A stretch of DNA of 64,000 nt from DASTQL01 sp035462375 (GTDB lineage: Bacteria > Actinomycetota > Actinomycetes > Jiangellales > Jiangellaceae), in assembly GCA_035462375.1 (NCBI GenBank), contig DATHUJ010000124.1, forward strand, positions 18,805 through 82,804. The letters run 5' to 3'. Positions 37,466 to 45,384 of this stretch are shown in pieces. Numbering within the stretch: the stretch's first letter is position 1; each line of letters starts with the position of its first letter. The translations under genes and the position numbers were made by a program. Below the pieces are notes generated by a model. The model saw nothing but the letters and a program-made list of their open reading frames with translations, had not been told where the DNA came from and made no database searches.

Positions 37466-37505
37466 GGACCGGCCCGACGCCGAGCAGCGTCCTCCGGGCC
37501 GGGGC

Positions 37506-37511
37506 TAGCAT
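37506..37511 (+). promoter_or_regulatory. Putative clpC -10 box
   Basis: TAGCAT fits TANNNT and would give a leader of about 60 nt. GAGGAG at 37563-37568 is the ribosome binding site, 9 nt before the clpC ATG. I see no clear -35 hexamer and no HAIR, CtsR or ClgR site I would defend. Confidence 0.35.
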
Positions 37512-37577
37512 GCAGGGACAGGCGGGCCGGGAACGCCCCGGGCACACCCAGACCGCTGCCGGTGAGGAGCGCCAACG

Positions 37578-40091
37578 ATGTTCGAGAGGTTCACCGACCG
37601 CGCGAGGCGCGTCGTCGTCCTGGCCCAGGAAGAGGCCAGGATGCTCAACCACAACTACATCGGCACCGAGCACATCCTCCTCGGCCTCATCCACGAGGGC
37701 GAAGGGGTGGCGGCCAAGGCGCTCGAGAGCCTCGGCATCTCGCTCGAGGCCGTCCGCCAGCAGGTGGAGGAGATCATCGGGCAGGGCCAGCAGGCCCCGT
37801 CCGGACACATCCCCTTCACGCCGCGGGCCAAGAAGGTCCTGGAGCTGTCACTGCGCGAGGCGCTGCAGCTGGGGCACAACTACATCGGCACCGAGCACAT
37901 CCTCCTCGGCCTCATCCGGGAGGGCGAGGGCGTGGCCGCCCAGGTGCTGGTCAAGCTCGGCGCGGACCTCAACCGGGTGCGCCAGCAGGTCATCCAGCTG
38001 CTCTCGGGCTACCAGGGCGGCAAGGAGGCCGCGACCGCCGGCGGCCCGCAGGCCGAGGCCCCCTCGACCTCGCTCGTCCTCGACCAGTTCGGCCGCAACC
38101 TCACCCAGGCGGCCCGCGAGGGCAAGCTCGACCCGGTCATCGGCCGGGAGAAGGAGATCGAGCGGGTCATGCAGGTCCTCTCCCGGAGGACCAAGAACAA
38201 CCCCGTCCTCATCGGCGAGCCCGGCGTCGGCAAGACCGCTGTCGTCGAGGGCCTGGCCCAGAACATCGTCAAGGGCGAGGTCCCCGAGACGCTCAAGGAC
38301 AAGCAGCTCTACACCCTCGACCTCGGTGCGCTCGTCGCCGGCAGCCGCTACCGCGGCGACTTCGAGGAGCGGCTGAAGAAGGTGCTCAAGGAGATCCGCA
38401 CCCGCGGCGACATCATCCTGTTCATCGACGAGATCCACACCCTCGTCGGGGCGGGCGCCGCCGAGGGCGCGATCGACGCCGCCAGCATCCTCAAGCCGAT
38501 GCTGGCCCGCGGTGAGCTCCAGACGATCGGCGCGACCACCCTCGACGAGTACCGCAAGCACGTCGAGAAGGACGCCGCCCTGGAGCGCCGGTTCCAGCCG
38601 ATCCAGGTGCAGGAGCCGACGCTCGCCCACACGATCGAGATCCTCAAGGGGCTCCGCGACCGGTACGAGGCGCACCACCGCGTCTCGATCACCGACGGCG
38701 CCCTGGTGGCGGCCGCCACGCTGGCCGACCGCTACATCTCCGACCGCTTCCTGCCGGACAAGGCGATCGACCTCATCGACGAGGCCGGCTCGCGGTTGCG
38801 AATCCGCCGGATGACCGCGCCGCCTGACCTCCGCGAGTTCGACGAGCGGATCGCGAGCGTCCGTCGCGAGAAGGAGTCCGCGATCGACGCGCAGGACTTC
38901 GAGAAGGCCGCGGCGCTGCGCGACTCCGAGAAGCAGCTGATCGCCCAGAAGGCCGAGCGCGAGAAGCAGTGGAAGGCCGGCGACCTCGACGTGGTCGCCG
39001 AGGTCGACGACGAGCTGATCGCGGAGGTCCTGGCGACTGCCACCGGCATCCCCGTGTTCAAGCTGACCGAAGAGGAGACCTCTCGGCTGCTGCACATGGA
39101 GGACGAGATCCACAAGCGGATCATCGGCCAGGAGGACGCCATCTCGGCGCTCTCCAAGGCGATCCGCCGCACCCGGGCGGGCCTGAAGGACCCCAAGCGC
39201 CCGGGCGGCTCGTTCATCTTCGCCGGGCCCTCCGGGGTTGGCAAGACCGAGCTCTCCAAGGCCCTCGCGGAGTTCCTGTTCGGCGACGAGGACGCGCTCA
39301 TCCAGCTCGACATGAGCGAGTTCTCCGAGAAGCACACGGTGTCGCGGCTCTTCGGCTCGCCTCCCGGTTACGTCGGCTACGAAGAGGGCGGCCAGCTCAC
39401 CGAGAAGGTGCGCCGGCGGCCGTTCTCGGTGGTCCTCTTCGACGAGGTCGAGAAGGCCCACCCGGACATCTTCAACTCACTGCTGCAGGTGCTCGAGGAC
39501 GGCCGGCTCACCGACGCGCAGGGGCGCGTGGTCGACTTCAAGAACACTGTGATCATCATGACCACCAACCTCGGCACCCGCGACATCGCCAAGGGCGTCA
39601 ACCTGGGCTTCTCCGCGAGCAGCGAGGCCGACGGCTCGTACGGGCGGATGAAGGCGAAGGTCTCCGAGGAGCTCAAGCAGCACTTCCGGCCGGAGTTCCT
39701 CAACCGGGTCGACGACGTCATCGTCTTCCACCAGCTCACGCCGGAGGAGATCGTCCGGATCGTCGACCTGATGGTCACGCACGTGGACGAGCGGCTGCGC
39801 GACAAGGACATGGGCCTGGAGCTCACGCCGGCGGCCAAGCAGCTGCTCGCCGACCACGGCTTCGACCCCGTGCTGGGAGCCCGCCCACTGCGGCGCACCA
39901 TCCAGCGCGAGATCGAGGACTCGCTGTCGGAGAAGATCCTCTTCGGGGAGCTCAAGGCCGGCCAGATCGTGCTGGTCGACGTCGAGGGCGAGGGTCGGGC
40001 GCGCAACTTCACCTTCCGCGGCACCGCGAAGGCCCAGCTGCCCGACGCGCCTCCGGTGGCCGCCTCGACGCCCAAGGCGAAGGAGGCCTGA
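37578..40091 (+). CDS. clpC: ATP-dependent Clp protease ATP-binding subunit ClpC
   Basis: 837-residue class I Clp/Hsp100 unfoldase that feeds substrates to ClpP. Its parts, in order, are: two N-domain repeats with HNYIGTEHILLGLI (about 25 and 100); AAA+ module 1 with Walker A GEPGVGKT (about 213); a UVR-type middle domain ESAIDAQDFEKAAALRDSE (about 435); and AAA+ module 2 with Walker A GPSGVGKT (about 550). The C-terminal subdomain contains FDPVLGARPLRRTIQREIED. The two N-domain repeats are so similar at DNA level that about 40 bp are identical. It is the only gene in its transcription unit, closed by a strong hairpin. Confidence 0.97.
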   Translation: MFERFTDRARRVVVLAQEEARMLNHNYIGTEHILLGLIHEGEGVAAKALESLGISLEAVRQQVEEIIGQGQQAPSGHIPFTPRAKKVLELSLREALQLGHNYIGTEHILLGLIREGEGVAAQVLVKLGADLNRVRQQVIQLLSGYQGGKEAATAGGPQAEAPSTSLVLDQFGRNLTQAAREGKLDPVIGREKEIERVMQVLSRRTKNNPVLIGEPGVGKTAVVEGLAQNIVKGEVPETLKDKQLYTLDLGALVAGSRYRGDFEERLKKVLKEIRTRGDIILFIDEIHTLVGAGAAEGAIDAASILKPMLARGELQTIGATTLDEYRKHVEKDAALERRFQPIQVQEPTLAHTIEILKGLRDRYEAHHRVSITDGALVAAATLADRYISDRFLPDKAIDLIDEAGSRLRIRRMTAPPDLREFDERIASVRREKESAIDAQDFEKAAALRDSEKQLIAQKAEREKQWKAGDLDVVAEVDDELIAEVLATATGIPVFKLTEEETSRLLHMEDEIHKRIIGQEDAISALSKAIRRTRAGLKDPKRPGGSFIFAGPSGVGKTELSKALAEFLFGDEDALIQLDMSEFSEKHTVSRLFGSPPGYVGYEEGGQLTEKVRRRPFSVVLFDEVEKAHPDIFNSLLQVLEDGRLTDAQGRVVDFKNTVIIMTTNLGTRDIAKGVNLGFSASSEADGSYGRMKAKVSEELKQHFRPEFLNRVDDVIVFHQLTPEEIVRIVDLMVTHVDERLRDKDMGLELTPAAKQLLADHGFDPVLGARPLRRTIQREIEDSLSEKILFGELKAGQIVLVDVEGEGRARNFTFRGTAKAQLPDAPPVAASTPKAKEA

Positions 40092-40128
40092 GCCGCCCGC
40101 ATCGCTTCGTGATCATCGGCGTACGACG

Positions 40129-40163
40129 GCGGGTGCCCCGTGGCGCGCCCACGGGGCACCCGC
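40129..40163. terminator. Bidirectional terminator after clpC
   Basis: A perfect 15-bp stem (40129-40143 with 40149-40163) with a 5-nt loop lies between the ends of clpC and the convergent peptide-system operon. Confidence 0.8.
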
Positions 40164-40206
40164 CTCGCCGGGCTCCGCGGCGCCCGGCGATGGCCGGCCG
40201 GTCCCG

Positions 40207-40995
40207 TCAGCCGGCCGGGTCGAGGTCCACGTCGCGGTAGAGGGTCACGGAGACGCCGTTCCCAGCTTCCGAGGGCAGGGTCAGCGTCGCGGAGTCGGTC
40301 AGAGCGGCCGCCGAGGGCGGGACCCCCGGCGAGACCTCCGCCGTCGCTGCGGCGCCACCGGACCCAGCGGCGCCCGACCCTCCGGGTACCGGCGGGCGGC
40401 CGCCCTGCCGGGAGGCCGCCTGCGGCTTCGCCACGACCTCGGTGAGGAGCACCTGGAGCACCTGGTCGGCCAGCTCGTCGGCGCGGGTCTGGGCCTGCAG
40501 GGGGTCGAGCCGAGCCACCCGAATGCGGTTGACCTGCCACTGCACCTTTCGCAGCGAGGCCGCCCCTGCCCTGGTCAGCCGTAGGTCACCGCCGCCGGCG
40601 ACGACGAACTGGTATGCCCCCGCGAAGGTCGCGCAGCTCTCGCACCGCTCGTTGACGGCCACGGCGTCGTTGGTGACCGTGAGGTCCGTGGCCCGGCCGG
40701 CGAGCAGCACCTGGAAGGCCACGGCGGTCGCCCCGCAGTCGCGGCACGAGGCACGGGCGACGGCCTCGTTGCGGACCTTCACCGTCCTGGCGCGCGTGTT
40801 CCGGTCCTGCCACTTCACCCGGGTCTTGACCCGGTCGTCCTGGTGGACGACCGCGTGGACCTTGTTGGTCACCGACATCCGTGGCGGTCCGCCGCCCTGC
40901 CCCGCGGCCGCGAGCGGTACCGGCGCGGCGGCGAGCACGAGCGCGGCCGCCACTGCGGCCGTCACGAGGCGCCGAGACAGTACCCGGCCGCTCAC
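40207..40995 (-). CDS. Exported protein with duplicated CxxC module, peptide-system locus
   Basis: 262 residues. A signal peptide (RRLVTAAVAAALVLAAAPVP, cleavage near residue 31) is followed by a beta-rich domain with two tandem modules. Module 1 is RNEAVARASCRDCGATAVAF (Cys 84, 87), then QVLLAG. Module 2 is TNDAVAVNERCESCATFAG (Cys 118, 121), then AYQFVVAG. A Gly/Ala/Pro-rich tail follows. Similar N-x-AVA-x-C-x2-C-x-A-x-A-(F/Y)-Q modules occur, to my knowledge, in uncharacterised actinobacterial proteins linked to M50 peptide metalloproteases. The GTG overlaps the stop of the metalloprotease gene. It may bind or fold the peptides outside the cell; this is inference. Confidence 0.75.
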   Translation of the reverse strand: MSGRVLSRRLVTAAVAAALVLAAAPVPLAAAGQGGGPPRMSVTNKVHAVVHQDDRVKTRVKWQDRNTRARTVKVRNEAVARASCRDCGATAVAFQVLLAGRATDLTVTNDAVAVNERCESCATFAGAYQFVVAGGGDLRLTRAGAASLRKVQWQVNRIRVARLDPLQAQTRADELADQVLQVLLTEVVAKPQAASRQGGRPPVPGGSGAAGSGGAAATAEVSPGVPPSAAALTDSATLTLPSEAGNGVSVTLYRDVDLDPAG

Positions 40996-43391
40996 CTCCG
41001 CGTCCCGTCGTCGTGGAAGCCGTCGGCGACCGCCGCAGCCAGGCTGAGGTAGGCCTGCCGGGTCGGCGCACGCAGCTCCTCCAGCCCCGTCCGGGCCCCG
41101 GCGGCCAGCGCCGGGTCCCACGGCACGCGGACGACCGCCGCACACCGTTGTACGAAGTGCTCCTCGATCCGGTCCAGCTCCACCAGCCCGCCTCCTCGCG
41201 CCTGGTTGATCACGGCCACGGCTCCCGCGGCGAGCCGACCGTAGCCGTGCTCGTCCAGCCAGTCGAGCGTGCTCGCTGCGGCGCGGGCACCGTCGAGTGC
41301 CGGCGGCATGACGACGACGATCTGGTCCGACTCGCGCAGGACGCCCTGGATGGCGCTGTCCAGGATGCCGGTTCCCGTGTCGAGCAGGATCAGGTTGTAG
41401 TGCCGGTCGAGGAGGTCGATCGCCGCCGTGTACTCGGTCTCACCGAGCGCCTGGGTGATGCGCGGGTCGTCGTCGGACGCGATGACCTCGAGTCGGGTGC
41501 CGGCCTGCGACGTGTAGGCCCGGATGTCGCTGTAACGGTCGATGAGCCCGCGGTCTCCGAGCAGGCTGGTCACGGTCTCGGACGATTCCCGGCGCACCCG
41601 GTGGGCGAGGCTGCCCGCGTCGGGGTTGGCGTCCAGCGCCACGACGCGGTCGCCGCGGAGCGAGGCGAAGGTGTGGCCGAGCATGAGGGTCGTCGTGGTC
41701 TTGCCGGCGCCGCCCTTGCGGGAGAGCACCGCCACTCTGCGGCACCCGTGGATCGGGGCATGGATGCGTGCCGCGAGCGCGTGCTCCTCCTGCTCCGCCC
41801 GGCTGGGCCCGAGGTTCACCGCCCCGCCGGTAGCCTGGTAGAGGCCACGCCGCCAGCCGCGGGCGGGTGGCCGGGAGCGCGGTCGCAGCATGGTGTCGTC
41901 GGTGAAGGCCGCCGCCGAGGCCGACGGCACGGGGGCGAGCGTGCTGCGGCGACCGTTCGGCGGTGAGTCGGCCGTCGAGACGGGGAGCGGGTCGGCAGGG
42001 AGATCGGGTACTACGGCGGGAGGGCGGGTCACGGGCTGGGGCTGGGACGGGACGGGTGTCGCAGCGTCCATGGGTGCCTCCTCGAGGCGTGGACGGGATT
42101 CGGCGTCGGGACGGTGTCGGCGGGCGTGGAGCAGCAGGAGGAGCCGGCGTACGAGCACGACGGAGATCGCCGTGATGCCGAGGAACGGGACCGCGACCAG
42201 CGCGACGGAGATGGCGTTGAGCGCGACGCTCACCAGGTCGCCCTGCTCCCCGGCGGCCAGCATGGCCGAGCCGTACGAGGCGGTGGACTCCGCCGCCTGC
42301 CGGGCCAGCTGCGGCAGCCGGACGACGAGCATGACGACGCCGGTGGCGAGCAGCGGGACGACGACGAGCACCCAGGCGGTGACGAGCCGCCGCGTCCTCG
42401 GTCGTAGTTCCGCGACCCTCGGGTCGAGCTTTGCGCCTGGAAGCAGTGACCTGAGCACGGGGCGGACGCGGCCGAAGAGGTCCGGGACCCCGACCAGGTC
42501 GCCGAGCACGTAGTAGCCATCCAGCCGGATCACGGGCAGCAGCTGCTGCAGAGCCTCGAGGTGGACCAGGAAGGCCAGCGTCACGAGCGGTGCGAAGCCG
42601 GTTGCGTGGTAGGCGAGCAGCAGCCCCAGTGCCGTGACGGCGTTGAAGTAGATCCCCCCGAGGTCGGTGCGTAGCCGGGACTGCCGATCCAGCCGGTAGG
42701 CGTCGGTGACGTCGGTGTAGAACGCGGGGAAGACCAGGTAGACACCCACGCCGATGGCGCCCGGCTTGCCACCGCCGTACCGGCAGGCGGCGGCGTGCCC
42801 GACTTCGTGAACGAGGGTTGAGGCAACGGTCCCCCCCACGAGCAGGAGCAGCAGGGCCGGGTCCGAGACGACGAGCAGGGCCCCGTGGGTGGCGGCGCCG
42901 CTGGGCAGGGTCAGGACGTCCAGGGCGAGCAGCGCGACGAGGACGGCGACCACGACGGGTCGGACGAAGAGCGGGGAGAAGATGTCGCCGAGGGTGCTGA
43001 CGACCCGCGGTGGGACCAGGACCCGCCGGAGCCGGAGGGCCAGCAGGGGGTCGGCGCGCGGGAGTCGACCGCCGGCGCTGCCAGGAGTCGCCAGGATCCC
43101 CAGCGGGGCGAGCTTGGTTGAGACCAGGAAGCCGACGCCCTCCGGGGGGAGCCGGCGCCGCAGCTGGGCGGAGACCCGGTCCGCGATGTCGTCGGCGGTG
43201 CGCCGGCCGTCGAGGGCGGCGGCGACCAGGTAGAGCAGGCGGGACAGGTGCAGCACCTGTCCGTCGGAGCGGACGACGAGGAAACGGCCGTCGCGGAACC
43301 CCGAGCCCTCATAGGCGCCGAGCAGCCTGGTCCCCCGCGCCAGGGCGGGAAGCGGGCTGGGCGGCCCGGGGACCGGGTGGCTGTCGGCCAT
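40992..43391 (-). CDS. PqqD/RRE-like - M50 metalloprotease - MinD/EspI-like ATPase fusion
   Basis: 799 residues. About 20-105: a winged-helix PqqD/RRE-like domain (VVRSDGQVLHLSRLLYLVAA, GRRTADDIADRVSAQL), a fold that binds leader peptides. About 130-425: a multi-pass membrane M50 protease with zinc motif HEVGH (195-199) and a second motif RLDGYY (Asp 291). About 430-540: a Pro/Ser-rich linker. About 545-799: a MinD/ParA ATPase of the type VII secretion-associated EspI type, with deviant Walker A KGGAGKTT (Lys 559, 564), RVVALDANPDAGSLAHRVRR, and NLILLDTGTGILDSAIQGV. ATG 43391 has GGAGG 5 nt upstream. It lies 58 bp after a small peptide gene. It probably recognises, cuts and helps export the two peptides. 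Confidence 0.82.
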   Translation of the reverse strand: MADSHPVPGPPSPLPALARGTRLLGAYEGSGFRDGRFLVVRSDGQVLHLSRLLYLVAAALDGRRTADDIADRVSAQLRRRLPPEGVGFLVSTKLAPLGILATPGSAGGRLPRADPLLALRLRRVLVPPRVVSTLGDIFSPLFVRPVVVAVLVALLALDVLTLPSGAATHGALLVVSDPALLLLLVGGTVASTLVHEVGHAAACRYGGGKPGAIGVGVYLVFPAFYTDVTDAYRLDRQSRLRTDLGGIYFNAVTALGLLLAYHATGFAPLVTLAFLVHLEALQQLLPVIRLDGYYVLGDLVGVPDLFGRVRPVLRSLLPGAKLDPRVAELRPRTRRLVTAWVLVVVPLLATGVVMLVVRLPQLARQAAESTASYGSAMLAAGEQGDLVSVALNAISVALVAVPFLGITAISVVLVRRLLLLLHARRHRPDAESRPRLEEAPMDAATPVPSQPQPVTRPPAVVPDLPADPLPVSTADSPPNGRRSTLAPVPSASAAAFTDDTMLRPRSRPPARGWRRGLYQATGGAVNLGPSRAEQEEHALAARIHAPIHGCRRVAVLSRKGGAGKTTTTLMLGHTFASLRGDRVVALDANPDAGSLAHRVRRESSETVTSLLGDRGLIDRYSDIRAYTSQAGTRLEVIASDDDPRITQALGETEYTAAIDLLDRHYNLILLDTGTGILDSAIQGVLRESDQIVVVMPPALDGARAAASTLDWLDEHGYGRLAAGAVAVINQARGGGLVELDRIEEHFVQRCAAVVRVPWDPALAAGARTGLEELRAPTRQAYLSLAAAVADGFHDDGTRR
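42069..42083 (-). promoter_or_regulatory. In-frame internal start with strong Shine-Dalgarno
   Basis: On the minus strand GAGGAGG (42077-42083) precedes an in-frame ATG (42071-42069) by 5 nt, at residue 441 of the fusion, exactly where the Pro-rich linker begins. Initiation here would give a free 359-residue MinD-like ATPase as well as the full-length fusion. Confidence 0.55.
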
Positions 43392-43449
43392 GCGCTCCTC
43401 CGACGGGGCCGGGCGACGGGTGGCAGCCGCCACCCGGCCGTCGTGTCGG

Positions 43450-43647
43450 TCAGTACTGGTACGTGGCGAGCGCCTGGTTCACCACTGCGCTGGCCGACGC
43501 GTTGATCGAGGCGGCGTTGACGCTGATCGCGATCCCCACCACCGTCACGTTGGTGACGTTGACCAGTGCCATGGCGTCCCGGGACGGCAACAGCTCCACC
43601 GTCTCGGCATGCAGTTCCTCGACACTGATCGTCCTGGCTGCGCCCAT
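43450..43647 (-). CDS. Small peptide precursor 1, peptide-system locus
   Basis: 65 residues, ATG 43647 with GAGGAGGA just upstream. The N-terminal 24 residues are charged and carry ELLPSRDA (18-25). The remaining 40 residues contain no charged residue and no Cys. They are rich in Val, Asn, Ala, Ser and Thr in a near-alternating pattern (NVTNVTVVGIAISVN, then ASINASASAVVNQ) and end QALATYQY. The charged leader plus uncharged core resembles a ribosomally made peptide precursor. It shares the LPSR motif with the next peptide gene and lies 58 bp before the metalloprotease gene. Confidence 0.75.
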   Translation of the reverse strand: MGAARTISVEELHAETVELLPSRDAMALVNVTNVTVVGIAISVNAASINASASAVVNQALATYQY

Positions 43648-43727
43648 CGCTCCTCCTCGCGAACCCGGGGCGCCGTGCGGCGGGGCGGGCCCGCACCGGG
43701 GTGGTCACGGACCCGCCGTGACGCCGG

Positions 43728-43919
43728 TCAGCCCTGGAGAACGACGATGGTCTGGTTCGCCGACGCGGCGGCGATCGAACCGATCGAGAACGCGTTGGTG
43801 GCCACCGCGGCGTTGAGCGCGCCGACCTTGGCGAAGTTCGATCCCCAACTCAGCGCCTCGCGGGACGGCAGGAGCTCGGTGTGCTCGAGCTCGAGCTCGC
43901 GCATCGTGAACTCGGTCAT
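43728..43919 (-). CDS. Small peptide precursor 2, peptide-system locus
   Basis: 63 residues, ATG 43919 with an ideal AGGAGG 8 nt upstream. The leader contains ELLPSREA (15-22). The core from residue 23 has a single Lys, no other charge and no Cys: GALNAAVATNAFSIGSIAAA and SANQTIVVLQG. It shares motif position and composition with peptide 1, but the cores differ, so this is a divergent paralogue rather than a duplicate. It is the first gene of the operon, 80 bp upstream of peptide 1. Confidence 0.75.
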   Translation of the reverse strand: MTEFTMRELELEHTELLPSREALSWGSNFAKVGALNAAVATNAFSIGSIAAASANQTIVVLQG

Positions 43920-43993
43920 GCGTGTCACCTCCTCACGGGGTGAGGTTCGGGCGGGTACGCCGGTGCGCACGGCTGTCCCAGTCAGCCCGCCCG

Positions 43994-44046
43994 GGCGTGA
44001 CAACGGCGTGACGACTCGCGGGCCGGTCACGTGGCCTCGGCGTGAC
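43994..44046. promoter_or_regulatory. GGCGTGAC direct repeats, candidate SARP operator
   Basis: GGCGTGAC occurs at 43994-44001, 44005-44012 and 44039-44046. The first two starts are exactly 11 bp apart and the third is 34 bp further. SARP regulators bind direct repeats in 11-bp register, and a SARP gene lies 550 bp away. The site is in the 270-bp divergent spacer, 75-127 bp upstream of the peptide operon start codon. Confidence 0.55.
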
Positions 44047-44097
44047 CGCGGCGCAGCACTCGCGTCTCGCGCACCAGCACGGTCGACCCGGCCCGCC

Positions 44098-44103
44098 TAC
44101 ACT
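44098..44103 (+). promoter_or_regulatory. Putative -10 box before the 96-residue protein gene
   Basis: TACACT fits TANNNT and would give a leader of about 80 nt before ATG 44190. Its upstream region contains the GGCGTGAC repeats. Confidence 0.3.
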
Positions 44104-44189
44104 GCGAGTACGCAGCCGGTCCCCGTCCACCGGCGACGCCTCGCGGGCGCACCCCGTACCCGTGACGTATCGACCCGAGGACGGCGGCG

Positions 44190-44480
44190 ATGACCATCCG
44201 GCGACGTGACCAGGGACAGGTCGGGGACCTCCGGTCCCCCCGTCGGCGCCGACCGCTCACGACCCTGGAGGAGCTGGTGGAAGCACGACACACCTCCGGC
44301 GACTCGTCCGGGGCCCTCGTGGTGCGGGCCTGGTTCGAGGAGGGGCAGCTACGGGCCCGCGTGACCTCGACGACCGACCTCCGCGCCCCCGACGAGACCG
44401 TCGTGGTCGCCGCCGACCGGGAGACCGTGCTCGACGCCGTCCGGGCGTGGTTGGACGCCCTCGAGCAGGACCGGTTGTGA
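44190..44480 (+). CDS. Small protein of unknown function, divergent from the peptide operon
   Basis: 96 residues with a basic N-terminus (RRRDQGQVGDLRSPRRRR) and a likely alpha+beta body containing ALVVRAWFEEGQLRARVTST and ending in an acidic helix, TVLDAVRAWLDALEQDRL. GAGGA lies 9 nt before the ATG. No family is recognised. Its position between the peptide operon and the SARP gene suggests it belongs to the same system. Confidence 0.6.
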   Translation: MTIRRRDQGQVGDLRSPRRRRPLTTLEELVEARHTSGDSSGALVVRAWFEEGQLRARVTSTTDLRAPDETVVVAADRETVLDAVRAWLDALEQDRL

Positions 44481-44500
44481 CGTGCTGAGCGGAACTGGGC

Positions 44501-44530
44501 GTTGACAGGCTGCTGACCTGCGCGGAGAGT
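44501..44530 (+). promoter_or_regulatory. Promoter of the SARP-type regulator gene
   Basis: A perfect -35 TTGACA (44501-44506) is followed after 18 bp by GAGAGT (44525-44530). Transcription would start near 44537, either making ATG 44539 leaderless or giving a ~55-nt leader to ATG 44593, which has GGGGGAG upstream. Confidence 0.5.
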
Positions 44531-44592
44531 GACGGAAGATGATCGGCGGGCTGGCCCACCGACCGGATCGGCACTCACGACGCGGGGGAGCC

Positions 44593-45384
44593 ATGAGCCG
44601 GGATGACAAGGCAGCCGTAGTGAGCAGCGGGGCGGGCCCGGTCGCTTTGCGGTCGGGTCCCGGCAGCCCGGCGTGGCCGGGCGCCCCCCTCCGACTCGAG
44701 CTGCTCGGCCGGTGGCGGCTGCGCGACGGGGACGAGGGCGTGGTCCTGCCGACCACGTCGCGGCGGCTGGTGGCGCTCCTCGCCCTGTCGGGCGCCCGGT
44801 CGAGGGCCTTCGTCGCGGGCAGCCTGTGGCCCGACGGCTCCGACGCGCTGGCCATGGGCAACCTGCGCGCGACGGTATCCCGGCTGCGGAAGCTGCAGCC
44901 AGGTCTCCTGCTCACCGAGCCGGGGATGCTCGCACTCTCCCCGTGCGTGTCCGTCGACGTCGACCGCCTGCAGGACCTGGCCGACGAGGTGCTGCACGGC
45001 TACGGTGACGTCCCCGAGGGGGCGCTCGCCGGGTTGTCCGACGCCGAGCTGCTGCCCGGCTGGTACGACGACTTCGTGCTGCTGCACCGGGAGCGCCTCG
45101 AGCAGCTGCGGCTGCACGCGCTGGAGGCGCTCGCCGACCGGCTCTGCGCCCAGGGCGACTTCCCCGACGCGGTGGGTGCCGCGCTCGCCGCGGTCCACGC
45201 CGAGCCCCTGCGCGAGAGTGCTCACCGCGCACTGATCAGGGTCCACCTGGCAGAAGGCAACCACGCCGCAGCGCTCCGCCAGTTCCGGGCGTTCCGCGAT
45301 CTGGTCCGCCGGGAGCTGCGCCTCGAGCCGTCGCCGCGGATGGCCGCGCTGCTCACGTCCGCTCGGGTGGCTCCCGGCCGCTGA
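44593..45384 (+). CDS. SARP-family transcriptional activator (OmpR-like wHTH plus BTAD)
   Basis: 263 residues. The N-terminal winged-helix region includes LRLELLGRWRLRDGDEGVVL, LPTTSRRLVALLALSGARS and NLRATVSRLRKLQPGLLLTE. The C-terminal bacterial transcriptional activator domain is marked by YDDFVLLHRERLEQLRLHAL and LRESAHRALIRVHLAEGNH. SARPs activate specialised-metabolite clusters by binding 11-bp direct repeats. With no NB-ARC or TPR extension, this is a small SARP. It is likely the activator of the adjacent peptide operon. ATG 44539 is an alternative start. Confidence 0.85.
   Translation: MSRDDKAAVVSSGAGPVALRSGPGSPAWPGAPLRLELLGRWRLRDGDEGVVLPTTSRRLVALLALSGARSRAFVAGSLWPDGSDALAMGNLRATVSRLRKLQPGLLLTEPGMLALSPCVSVDVDRLQDLADEVLHGYGDVPEGALAGLSDAELLPGWYDDFVLLHRERLEQLRLHALEALADRLCAQGDFPDAVGAALAAVHAEPLRESAHRALIRVHLAEGNHAAALRQFRAFRDLVRRELRLEPSPRMAALLTSARVAPGR

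Noticed and set aside
37650..37920. Near-identical 40-bp DNA repeat
   Set aside because: It encodes the duplicated N-domain motif of ClpC and needs no other explanation.
40992..42071. A complete type VII secretion locus
   Set aside because: Only the EspI-like MinD domain is present; there is no EccB, EccC, EccD, mycosin or WXG100 gene.
40207..45384. A lanthipeptide, sactipeptide or lasso peptide cluster
   Set aside because: The peptides contain no Cys, and no lanthionine synthetase, radical SAM enzyme or asparagine-synthetase-like cyclase is present.
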